Source: Rhabdophis nuchalis (Eukaryota; Chordata; Lepidosauria; Squamata; Natricidae). Taken from it: a stretch of 64,000 nt of DNA. The position numbers were made by a program, and so were the translations under genes. A model generated the notes under the pieces. That model did not search any database, was not told the DNA's origin, and worked only from the letters and a program-made list of their open reading frames with translations. Location: assembly GCA_039707465.1 (NCBI GenBank), contig CM077643.1:46256605-46320604 (forward strand), written 5' to 3'. Positions 47,601 through 57,500 of the stretch are shown here, piece by piece (within the stretch, counting starts at the first letter, position 1; every line of letters begins with the position of its first letter).

Positions 47601-50588
47601 TTATAAGATGATGGCCATAATCAAAACCCTACTGTGTATTGCATGTACTGAGACCATTCTCCCAAAGTGTAGCCAGTGGGACATAATGGGTAAGGTGTTG
47701 GACAAGGATTAGGAACAATCTTTCACAGGCTTGCTATTGTGGGGGGGAAAGGGAGATCTCCTTGGGATCTAAGCTAAAAAGCAGGATATAAATCTAACCA
47801 GTGCAGGGGGGGAGAGGATCAATTTGGAGGGTTCTGGGAGCTGCAGAAAGAATGCTGGAGGCTTACATGCAGTCTCCCTCCCCCAAATCCAGTTTGCAGC
47901 TCTGGATTAAATGGGTAATTGAATTAAAATTGAAATTAAATGAAAGTTTGCCCTTGTCTTGCATCATCCACTTCTTTATCTTAACTCCAAGCAAACTCCT
48001 AGCATGTCACTCCATGGCCAAGTGAGGTCAGTGGTCCAAAAGACATTAGGCGTATTTGCTATGGCTAGAGCTGGTGGAGCTTATGTAATGCCTGAAGATG
48101 TCTCCCTTGGGGCTTCCTGGTACCCCAACCCACCTCACCTTCTTTATTATTGTTGCTGTTATTTGAAATGCCAGGCTGGTATGGTGCAAAGCACTGTGCC
48201 AGCCTGTAACATCCTCTTTAATTTAAGGATACCTCTGAGGAGTGGCTGTCCTCTAGTACAGGGGTCTCCAACCTTTGCAACTTTAAGTCTGAAGGACTTC
48301 AGCTCCCAGAAGCTGGCTGGAGAATTCTGGAAGCTGAAGTCCTTCAGACTTAAAGTTGCAAAGGTTGGAGACCCCTGCTCTAGTAGTTAGTCTGAGATTG
48401 GGTCCACCTGTCCAGAAAACTCTGACTTGCTTCAAACACTAAGAAGATAAATATTATTTCTACAACCCCCACCTACTCCACTCCCTTCTTCTCATTTTAT
48501 TAAACCTCTGTGATTTTAACTATCTAAGAATGCGTGTGAACCACAATGGATATAAAAGTTTGATTAGAAATAAAATTTATATGTGAGAGGAAGGCTTTGC
48601 TTTACGGCCCACAAAGTTCTCATTTAAAGTTTTAATAGTAAAATAAAATAGCCTGATGATGCCCATAGGCATATTAGCAACCTGGGGCGCCACACTGCAG
48701 ATCCAGGTTTTCAAGTTAATAATTCATTTGATGAATGCAATAAATAGAGCAGCTTTGTTTTATAAGCTTCCTGTAAAACATTCTCAGTCATCCAGGTCAT
48801 AGTTGTCCCAGAGGTAGGTTCCCCCCACTTTCTTTCAAGAGGCAACTAGACTTTCTGGTTTTTCTATGAAGCTGTTTCACTTCTCATCCAAGAAGCTTCT
48901 TCAGCTCTGACTGGATGGTGGGGAATTGAAGGGTTTATACGCCTTGCGGGCAGCTGGTCATTTGCATTGCATAGAACATTGGGATAAGAGTTTGTGTGCC
49001 CTCATTTCTCACAGATTCCAACTAGATTTCAAGAAAGGCGAAGACATTGCTTTCCACTTTAATCCTCGCTTCAATGAGAGCGACAGGAAGGTGATTGTAT
49101 GCAACAGCAAGATTCACAATGCCTGGGGGACGGAAGACCGGACGGCACCCAGGTTTCCTTTTGAGGCTGGCAAACCTTTTAAGGTGAAGTTTTTGCATCG
49201 GGTGTTCTTTTGATAGCTAAGAATTAACTTGGTTTCCTGGAAGTTATTTATGTGAATATTGCAAGGACAGTTTAATTTACCTGATTCCATTTCTATAATT
49301 CGGTTTCTTGTATTCACGTTTCAGACCACCCGTGTCAGAATCCCCAGCAATACCCAAACTGAGTGGGAATTTTAGGAGTTAGGAGTTGTAGTACCCCTGG
49401 AGGGGTTTTAGGTTGAGGAAGACAGGTTGTTTGTATTGCGTTCATTCAACACAAGCGGGAAAAATACCTAGTGGTTGCCTTTGAACAATATGCTGAGCTT
49501 TACTGTTAATTTTGGTGTGTATCTATGCCGTAGGATATTGCACAAGTCTAAATTATTTGCTTAGTATATGGTTCAATTTATTACACAGAAAATGGCTCAC
49601 TTGCTAACCATTTTAAGTGAGCCCTGTGAATGCATCCAATCCTGCTGCGTTGTTTCTGCATAGCACCTAAAGCAGGATGGAGAACTGGTTCTGATATGAA
49701 GGTTGCAATTCAGATGACCTCAAGCGATGAGTAAGGAAGTGTCACCCTGTCCCCAGAAGGATGCCCTCTGACACCCTCATTCTTCTGCATAGGAAGCAGA
49801 GCATTGTCATTCCCAGTGTACTCCAACATAGAGGCAATTGTAAAGGTTCTTTGAAGATTACCAGAAAGTGATAAAAGACTAGACTTAAAATGAGAGTTGA
49901 ATGCAACAGAAAATTGTGCCAGTTCAGTTGAATTGAGTTCCATAAGTTTTTGTCGTGGTGAAGATTGTGCTTAAAAATATGTACGCTATCCAAAGTGTGT
50001 GTATTAGGTTTTTGAGCTGATAAATCAATCAATCAGGGAGACTAGGATAGATCTATTTTGAGCTTTTTAGCTCTCATCAGCTAGCCATACCCTTACTGGG
50101 ATTTGAACCGGGGCTGTATTACATATTAATATATATTACACACATATATAGTAAAAATCACTCGCCCAAAAGCCTGCGGTGCTGAATTTAGCATGGCTCT
50201 CTTTTGAGGCTCTTGAGGCTGGGTGGGGGCACTTTTCCCACCACATTTCCTGGTTTCATACAATATTTGTGGTGCTTTTTAAAATGTAAGCATGTCAAGC
50301 ACAAAATGCTAGCTCTGCCACTTCATAGTGCCCAGTGCAAAAAAGGCCAGATTTAGGTTGCATGAATTAAATGGTGTTTCTGTAATTCTTATTTATGACT
50401 TTTTAGGAATGTTTACATCTGTCCTTTTACAGGTTCAGATTCTCTGTGAAGCAGATCAACTGAAGGTAGCTGTTGATGACGCTCATCTCATGCAGTACAA
50501 GCACCGTATTAAAGAGCTGCAGCAGATCACCAAGCTGTCTATTTGTGGCGATGTCACCCTCACCAGTGTCATGCCTTGCATGATCTAA
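44638..50588 (+). CDS. LGALS3: LGALS3, galectin-3 (chimera-type galectin)
   Basis: Joined exons 44638-44655, 45422-45910, 47350-47438, 49015-49183 and 50433-50588 give 306 aa plus stop, against about 250 in human. Residues 1-20 ([15 protein letters not shown]...) match the conserved N-terminus with its phospho-serine region. Residues 36-105 are ten tandem seven-residue units (Tyr or Phe)-PGAPG-(Ala, Val or Thr), which explains the extra length. The C-terminal lectin domain (about 172-306) has the galactoside-binding set: His213, Asn215, Arg217, Asn229, Trp236, Glu239, Arg241. There is no signal peptide, as expected for a cytosolic/nuclear protein secreted without the ER. It binds beta-galactosides and self-associates through the N-terminal tail. 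All splice sites are GT-AG. Confidence 0.97.
44761..45267. mobile_element. hAT element in LGALS3 intron 2
   Basis: Starts CCGTGATGGCGAACGTATGG, ends GGTTCGCTATCACTG, with the 8-bp duplication TTCTAGAC (44753-44760 and 45268-45275). It fills two-thirds of the 766-bp intron. It is a cleaner copy of the family hosting the nest at 36363. Confidence 0.9.
45422..45910 (+). CDS. LGALS3: LGALS3 repeat-bearing exon
   Basis: 163 codons from acceptor TTCCTCACAG to donor GTGAGA at 45911. Carries [22 protein letters not shown], ten 21-bp repeats (45509-45718), then [14 protein letters not shown] and PGGFSGPL. Confidence 0.96.
45509..45718 (+). repeat. LGALS3: Ten-copy 21-bp coding minisatellite
   Basis: Unit TWTCCCGGAGCACCAGGMGYA-like. 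Units differ only at the aromatic codon (TAT or TTT) and the last two codons, so the array is young or homogenised. Confidence 0.97.
45941..46683 (+). mobile_element. CR1 LINE fragment in LGALS3 intron 3
   Basis: A 227-codon open frame encodes mid-to-late CR1 reverse transcriptase: [19 protein letters not shown] (motif B), FADDTKL (motif C), [14 protein letters not shown] and [13 protein letters not shown]. Both catalytic aspartates remain. It is truncated at both ends and runs in the sense orientation of the gene; the CR1-like part begins about 45957. Confidence 0.9.
46685..46759. mobile_element. Half of a palindromic hAT MITE
   Basis: Only the right arm (AGCTATGCTGGCTGGGGAAT to GTTTGGACATCCCTG) is present, joined directly to the broken end of the CR1 fragment. 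Confidence 0.8.
47028..47135 (+). mobile_element. CR1 3'-end scrap
   Basis: Plus-strand terminus: GCCATTTGTCTGAAATGGTA, GAGTTGGACTAGATGACCTC and AAGGTCCCTTCCAACTCTG. About 215 bp before LGALS3 exon 4. Confidence 0.75.
47350..47438 (+). CDS. LGALS3: LGALS3 exon, start of lectin domain
   Basis: 89 bp encoding [20 protein letters not shown] and TGTVNPRPD, with the final Arg codon split (phase 2). Length equals the human exon as I recall it. Donor GTAAGA. Confidence 0.95.
48259..48377. mobile_element. Palindromic hAT MITE in LGALS3 intron 4
   Basis: CAGGGGTCTCCAACCTTTGC and its inverse at the right; 8-bp duplication CTCTAGTA on both sides. Confidence 0.92.
48778..48972 (-). mobile_element. Penelope-like 3' fragment next to LGALS3 exon 5
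   Basis: Matches the inverted 4360-4900 tail (ATTCTCAGTCATCCAGGTCA, then CTTCTCATCCAAGAAGCTTC). The minus strand of 48874-48904 has CTGAAGA, a 6-bp hairpin and GAAAC. It ends about 42 bp before the exon 5 acceptor. Confidence 0.7.
49015..49183 (+). CDS. LGALS3: LGALS3 exon with carbohydrate-binding core
   Basis: 169 bp from acceptor TTTCTCACAG. Encodes [18 protein letters not shown] and AWGTEDR, the beta-strands holding the sugar-contacting residues. One extra residue is present after EDR relative to human. Donor GTGAAG at 49184 is weak. Confidence 0.95.
50433..50588 (+). CDS. LGALS3: LGALS3 terminal coding exon
   Basis: 51 codons plus TAA, same length as the human terminal exon. Encodes [20 protein letters not shown], then [19 protein letters not shown], ending SVMPCMI. 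Three cysteines here (in ILCEA, SICGD and MPCMI) are not in the human segment I remember. Confidence 0.96.
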   Translation, partial: VQILCEADQLKVAVDDAHLMQYKHRIKELQQITKLSICGDVTLTSVMPCMI

Positions 50589-50687
50589 GCCAAGCCTTTG
50601 GCCCATTGCAGCCTAGTGATCAATATCCCTGTAAAACTGGTTTAAAAAAAAAAAAGATATATTAAATGACTATATTGGGTAGTAACT

Positions 50688-50697
50688 AATAAATAAA
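50688..50697 (+). terminator. LGALS3: LGALS3 polyadenylation signal
   Basis: Overlapping AATAAATAAA 100 bp after the stop, followed by a GT-rich GTGTAGAGGTAGTTTTG. Gives a short 3'UTR. Confidence 0.85.
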
Positions 50698-50774
50698 ACT
50701 CTTAAAGGCTAACAAGTCTTGTGTAGAGGTAGTTTTGCTCAGAATGATAGTTGTAAGTCATTACAGTCATACAT

Positions 50775-51958
50775 TTAATCAATCAAATTAATCAAATTAA
50801 GATTTATTAACCGCACCCTCTCCCCACAGGGACCCGGGGCAGTGCACAGGCATAATTAAAAACAATATACAAAATACAAACATTACTTAAAATAAAATTA
50901 AATAAATCTACCTATGCTAAAAATATATAATTAAAACCCATTAAAATTTGTAATTAAAAGACAGAGAGAACTATTCAAGGCCGGCCAGTCGAAAGAGATG
51001 GGTCTTCAATTTTACCCGGAAGGAGCGGAGGTCGGTGGTCGTTCTAATATCAGGGGGAAGGTCGTTCCAGAGGGCCGGGCCCGCCACAGAGAGCGCCCTT
51101 CCCCTGGGCGTCGCCCGCTGACAAAGTCTAGTGGACGGCACCCGGAGAAGCCCCTCTCTGTGGGAGCGAATCGGTCGTGAGGATGTGTGGGGCAGGATCC
51201 GATCTCGCAGATAGCTAGGTCCCGAGCCATGGAGCGCTTTGAAGATGATAACTAACACCTTGAAGCGCACCCGGAAGACGACAGGTAGCCAGTGCAGCTC
51301 GCGCAGGAGCGGTGTTACATGGGCAAACCTGGAGGTGCCCATAATTGCTCGCGCGGCCGCATTCTGAACTAACTGAAGCCTCCGGGTGCACCTCAAGGGG
51401 AGCCCCATGTAGAGAGAGTTGCAATAGTCCAGTCGGGATGTCACGAGGGCATGGGTGACTGTGCGAAGGGCGTCCCGATCCAATAGGGGGCGCAATTGGC
51501 GAACCAGGCGAACCTGGTAAAACGCCCTCCTGGCCACGGCTGTCACTTGCTCTTCCATAGACAGCCGGGTATCCAGGAGGACACCCAAATTGCGCGCCCC
51601 ATCCACAGGGGCAAGATGTTCGCCCCCTATGGCCAGCGTTGGAGAAAGCTGGTTGAATCGGGCAGCCGGAAACCACAGCCACTCGGTCTTGGTCGGGTTG
51701 AGCCTAAGTCCGTTACTTCCCATCCAGATCCGCACGGCTTCCAGGCACTGGCACATCACCGCTACGGCATCGTTGGGGTGGTCTGGGGTAGATATGTACA
51801 GCTGGGTGTCATCAGCGTACAGGTGGTACTCTACCCCAAAACCACGGATGATCTCACCCAGCGGCTTCATGTATGCATTAAACAGGAGAGGCGAGAGGAC
51901 CGACCCCTGAGGCACCCCGCATGTGAGGGGTCTCGGGGTCGACCTCTGCTCTCCTGCC
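50775..51958 (-). mobile_element. Young L2-like LINE, 5'-truncated
   Basis: Nearly the same sequence as the 3' half of 1511-4090. The frame from 51958 down to 50971 (about 330 LINE codons) has [26 protein letters not shown] and [20 protein letters not shown] with no stop. The upstream codons of the open frame derive from the insertion site. Confidence 0.93.
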
Positions 51959-52528
51959 CGTGTAGGCATCATGTGACTGCACCTGATTTTTTTCAACCTT
52001 CTTTGCAATGATTGTTAAGCGAATCAATTTTACCCAAATCCATGTCTTAAAGTTGCTGAGATTGAGAAACATGACTCAGTGTATAGGGCACACCTGTTCT
52101 AATGCTAAGAGCATCAAGGACATTCATCACTCTCGCAAGAAAGTTATCAAAAGGCACATGCCCTGGTCTCTTGAATTGCTGCCTTTCATCTTGGAAAGAT
52201 ACATTGGCTTGATTCACAATTACATTAAATTATAGATTGCTTCAGGCTTAGAATGTTGTGTGAAATTAGCCAGTTAGTGGTTTGTCAATCAAGGTTTACG
52301 GCTGAAATAGATAACTGGTTGGCTAGGTATGCCTGTCTTCCCATCAAAACCCTATTTTGGGATCCTCACAACATTGCCAGGAAAATCAATGATTTTAAGT
52401 CATTTTTATACATTTTATTATTCTCAGAAAGACAGTGGGGAAGCTGGCAGAAAAGATCACAAGTTGCTTGGATAAGCCTCCCCCACCTGCACTCCCTCCG
52501 CAGCCCCTCCACACTTGTTCTGCATTTA

Positions 52529-53147
52529 ATAATAATAATAATAATATTTAATATTTATAAAACCGCACCCTCTCCCCACAGGGACTCGGGGCGGTGCACA
52601 GGTAGAATAAAAACAATAAATACATACAAACAATTCTAAAAGCAAATTAAACATAACCTGCGCTAAAATTTCCCCATTAAAACTAAACAGTACTAATTTC
52701 CCAATAAAAACCCCAAAGACAGAGAGACTTATCCTAGGCCGGCCAGACAGAAAAAGTGAGTTTTTAATTTAAGACGGAAGGAGCGGAGGTCCGTGGTCGT
52801 CCTGATATCGGGGGGAAGATCGTTCCAGAGGGCCGGGCCCGCCACAGAGATAGCCCTTCCCCTGGGTGTCGCCCGCTGACAATGTCTAGTGGACAGCACC
52901 CGGAGAAGTCCCTCTCTGTGGGAGCGAATCGGCCGTGAGGATGTATGAGGCAGGATCCGATCCCGCAGATAGCTAGGTCCCGAGCCATGGAGCGCTTTAA
53001 AGATGATAATTAACACCTTGAAGCGCACCCGGAAGACGACAGGTAGCCAGTGCAGCTCGCGCAAGAGCGGTGTTACATGGGTAAACCTAGCGGTTCCCAT
53101 AATTGCTCGCGCGGCTGCATTCTGGACTAGCTGAAGTCTCCGGGTGG
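52529..53147 (-). mobile_element. Young L2-like LINE 3' end
   Basis: 156-codon open frame (C-terminal part of ORF2) ending FRLKLKTHFFCLAGLG, with the same 3'UTR and TAATAA tail. Truncated at 53147 next to non-LINE sequence. Confidence 0.92.
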
Positions 53148-53689
53148 TTGCTGGTTGTAGTCCTCTCATGCAACCTCCGACACACATCGCACCTCTCATG
53201 CACTCTCACTGACTTCTGTGATGCTTCTTATGCACTCCTGCAAGCTTTTCTCCACCCACATAGTGCACATATTTCCTTACCCACACCTCTTATGGATTCT
53301 CCCTTACAGCCTCTTGCTCCCTCCTCTACCTGGCAGCAGCCACGTACCTACCTGGGACCTGGAAATTCCCGTCAGCTTTTCCACCAACTTTGATTGTGGG
53401 AAGCCAGTAGGAAGTTGCCTCACCTAAAGACTATGGGATTCAGTTAACAATAGCAACTGGGATGGTAGTGACTGCTGCCACGTAGCAATGGAAATTCCAA
53501 TCTCAATTGTGAATGTAAATCAAGGACTCCCTGTAATCATGACTTAATTTAAGGTGTGAATTGGCCTACTACTCAATTATGATTCAGTGATCAGATCTAC
53601 ATAACCATTTAAAAAATAATAGTGGAGAGCTTGATTTAAAGCAATTATTTAAATTAATATTTTACTTAATTATTTAAATTACTTAAATA

Positions 53690-53975
53690 AATACTGTATT
53701 TTTCGCACTATTTAGACGAACCTGACCTAGGTTTAGAGGCAGAAAACAAGAAAAAAAAAATCAGGTGGAGCCTGAGAGGACCACAGATAAGTGTCCTCTC
53801 ATGTGCCAGCTCTGCCTATTGACTCCTGCCCCGTGGAAAAGAGAAGAGGTGGGGTTCAGCACTGTAAAAGGACCCTGTTGCTGTGGCCCAGCTGCTATTC
53901 ACCAAAGGCACCAACACATAGAAATTTCCAACCACTTTTTTTGGGGAAAGTGCGTCTAATGGAGCAAAAAATATG
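53690..53975. mobile_element. MITE with TACTGTATTTTTCG ends, second copy
   Basis: Left TACTGTATTTTTCGCACTAT; right GTGCGTCTAATGGAGC then AAAAAATATGGTA. Related to 34584-34993. Confidence 0.6.
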
Positions 53976-54060
53976 GTACACCTGTGGAAATGGCTGAGGA
54001 AATACTGTAAAATCCAAATAAACGGCAGATACAGATCACCAGAGATTTAGTTTACAGAAC

Positions 54061-54066
54061 TTTAAT
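54061..54066 (-). terminator. DLGAP5: Candidate DLGAP5 polyadenylation signal
   Basis: The minus strand reads ATTAAA (the common variant) 418 bp beyond the stop codon, in non-repetitive sequence. It puts the DLGAP5 3' end near 54040, tail-to-tail with LGALS3. Confidence 0.5.
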
Positions 54067-54483
54067 AATTATGTTTATACACTGAAGTGCACATTTGATT
54101 AAGATTAAAGAAAATAGACATTTAAAATGCAGTAGCCAAATACTGTAACATACTTTTTTTCCTCCTTCCTCTCCCATTCATTGCCTTTCTTAATGACAAG
54201 CAACAATTTGCTATACATGTCTTGAGTTTAACTGGTCAAGTCAAGCCAATTCAGAACAGTTTTTCTCAAGTGCTGTTGCATTACAGATTCAAGAGGTAGA
54301 GACCACAGAACACTCTAGTATTCATATTTTCCATAGGTGTCTTTTTCAGTAAAAGAAGTGTACTTTTGAAAAGGCATTTCAGTTTAATAACAGAACTAAA
54401 ACTTATGAAGGAAAAGAAAACTTACGCTGTTTTTGCACTTATTAATTAAATGCACAGATTAGGCTTTTAAAAACTTATTTCTC

Positions 54484-54591
54484 CTAGTCCGGAAAAGGAG
54501 AGAATACAATAAGGTTGCATGAATCAGCTGAAACATGTTTTTCAGCCTTGTTCGTTGGAGGAGTGAAGAAAAGGCTGACATCCAGATTTGG
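54484..54591 (-). CDS. DLGAP5: DLGAP5 terminal coding exon
   Basis: 35 codons plus TAG after acceptor CTGCCCCACAG on the minus strand; encodes [20 protein letters not shown] then [15 protein letters not shown]. Phase 0. Confidence 0.85.
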   Translation of the reverse strand, partial: PNLDVSLFFTPPTNKAEKHVSADSCNLIVFSPFPD

Positions 54592-57500
54592 CTGTGGGGC
54601 AGAAGAAATGCATTTAATATACAGTTAAATTTTAAGTCTTCCCAAATCCCTTCAAGCTATTTGCTTGTGGCTGAGCTTTCAGATAGAAATATTTGCTTCT
54701 GTTTTTAAAGCAATTTAACACCACCCCTCTATTCCAGTTTTAATAAGAATTATATAAATGTTTCCTTATAGTGCTCATGTATGGAACATCACTTAAAAGC
54801 CCCCCAAAACAGCCTAACAATCTCTGCAGTAAATAGACTGACAGGTTAAAAAAAAATTCTCTGAGCTGAGTGTCGCAGGGCTCGGGGGCAGCAGCTGCAA
54901 CAACAGCAGCCTGCAGAAGCCACCGAGGCGTGCTTTCCGGGGCTTGCCGCCGCGCAGGGCTGGGAGGGAGGTAGGCGTGTGGCGCCCGGACAGTCCCGGC
55001 GGCGCTTGGGTGGCCGCGGCCTCGGGTGCCGCACGCCCACCTCCCACGCTGCGGGAGGAGGCAGGCATGGCCTCTCCGGCTGGCATGCCAGGCTTTCCAC
55101 TGCTTCCGGGAGAGTGGGGGAAGGGAGGGAGAGAGGGAGGGAGAGACTGACATACAGAGAGAGACAGGGGGAGGGAGGAAGAGACAAACAGAGAGAGACA
55201 CAGAGAGAGAGGGAACCAGAGAGAGAGAGAGACACACACACACACACAGAATGACAGATGGGTGGAGTGAGGAGAGAGACAGATAAAGAGATAGACAGAG
55301 AGCGACAAAAAGAAAAAGAGAAAGAAAAATAGAAAGAAAAAGAAAGTGGGAGAGAGAGAGAGAGATTAAGAAAGAAAGAAAGAAAAAAGGAAGAAAGGAA
55401 AGAATTTTGGTTGCTAAGCAGGACCGTCGTTAAGTGAGTTTCATCACATTTTCCAAGTTGGCCATGCCCACCCGGTCACATGACCGCTGAGCCACTCCCA
55501 CAAAACAGGCCACACCTTTTGGCTCTCAAAAGAAATTTCAATCGTGGTACTGTTGATATTTGGCTCTCTTGACTAATACGTTTGCCCACCACTGGTCTAG
55601 TCCAACCCCCTGCCTAGGCAGGAAGCCTTATACTGTTTCAGACAAATGGCTATCCAACATCTTCTTAAAGACTTGCAGTGTTGGGGCATTCACAACTTCT
55701 GGAGGCAAGCTGTTCCACTGACTAATTGTTCTAACTGTCAGGAAATTTCTCCTCAGTTCCAAGTTGCTTCTCTCCCTGACCAGTTTCCACACATTGCTTC
55801 TTGTTCTACCCTCAGATGCCTTGGAGAATAGTTTGACTCCCTCTTCTTTGTGGCAACCCCTGAGATATTGGAAGGCTGCTATCATGTCTCCCCTAGTCCT
55901 TCTTTTCATTAAACTAGACATACCCAGTTCCTGCAACTGTTCTTCATGTTTTAGTCTCCAGTCCCCCCTAATCATCTTTGTTGCTCTTCTCTGCACTCTT
56001 TCTAGAGTCTCCACATCTTTTCTATATCTTGTTTTGAAAAAGTTTTATTGGTTTTTACAATTTTCCAAAGGGTAAGGTAGGGGTTACAGAAACATTTTGA
56101 GAACCTTTGCGTCAGAGTCCTTGGCCCTTCCCAGGCTACATAATAAAACATTGGTAAGAAAATTTATCAAAAAATGCTACAAGATAAAGATAAGTGAATA
56201 CATCATACATTTCCCATTCTACGCTGGCAGACTTGTACAAACATCCTGGTACAAAAAGGTTAAAAAAAGTTAATAAAAAAAGAAAAAAAGCAAGCAAAGT
56301 CATTTTTTGGATCTAAGCCTCTTGGCAATTGATCTTTTCTATATCTTAACGACCAAAACTGAATGCAGTATTCCAAGTGTGGCCTTACCAAGGCATTATA
56401 AAGTGGTATTAACACTTCACGTGATCTTGATTCTATCCCTATGTTTATGGAGCCTAGAACTGTGTTGGCTTTTTTGGCAGCTGCTGCACACTGCTGGCTC
56501 ATATTTAAATGGTTGTCCACTAGGACTCCAAGATCCCCTTCAGTGTTGCTACTATTGAGCAAGGTACCACCTATACTGTACCTGTGCAATATGAATCTGT
56601 GTATGTTGAAACTGTGTCGCACAAGGAGGCTTCTATATGATGCAATATAGAAGTGTAAAATATAAATGCAAGGTTTCTACTTGCATGGATACTTCCTCAT
56701 ATATACTGTATCAATGAGACCTTATACCCACAGAGGTTTGCATCACAAAATTACCATGAAGATAATGCATCCTTAAATAACAACATGTTTATTTAATGAT
56801 GCATTATTTCCAAAATGTAATTCTGTACAGTTCAAGGAACATCTAATGGGGCTTCAAATGACTTCTAGCAAACTTACCTGGAGATCAGATATTCCATCAT
56901 TGAAGGACAAGCCTGGAAAATAAAATCTTATTTTCAGAGAGGTATTTTAAAATGCATATTAAGTTATACAGAGATATTATATTATCTGGAAGCTTCCAAT
57001 TGAAACAAATGATACTTATGCAGACAACATTCTGAGCAGACTATTTAGTACTGCTTTCACCCAATATAACTCTAACACATTATCATTATTACTAATATTT
57101 TAAAAGGTTTCTATACTGATTGCAGTGAGGATATACTTATATAAAGGCATGCTCAAATTGCAGCCAGCAGCTTTTATCGGCAGCCTGAAGCAAAATAACT
57201 TAGACATCTGTGACAAAATATTCAGACAGTTCTGAAAATTTGATTCCCAAATAATTTTTACATGATCTCAGATTATAAGATCAGCCTAAGAATTTCTTTC
57301 TTTCTTAATTTATTTGCTGCCCATCTCATTTTGAAATGACTGTACTAATTATCACAAGAAAATTCACACCAATTTTACTTACGTTCCGGAGTATGCCGTA
57401 CTTCATCTTGATCACAAGTTTCTGCAGCCCGAGAATTCTCTGCTGGACTAAGAAAACCCTGTTTGACCTCATCTGTTGTGGACTGCTTCATCTCATCTCC

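Noticed and set aside
54740..55308. Overlapping frames of 133-167 codons
   Set aside because: Low-complexity Ser/Leu/Cys runs from the GA-rich tract and its GC-rich flank; no homology.
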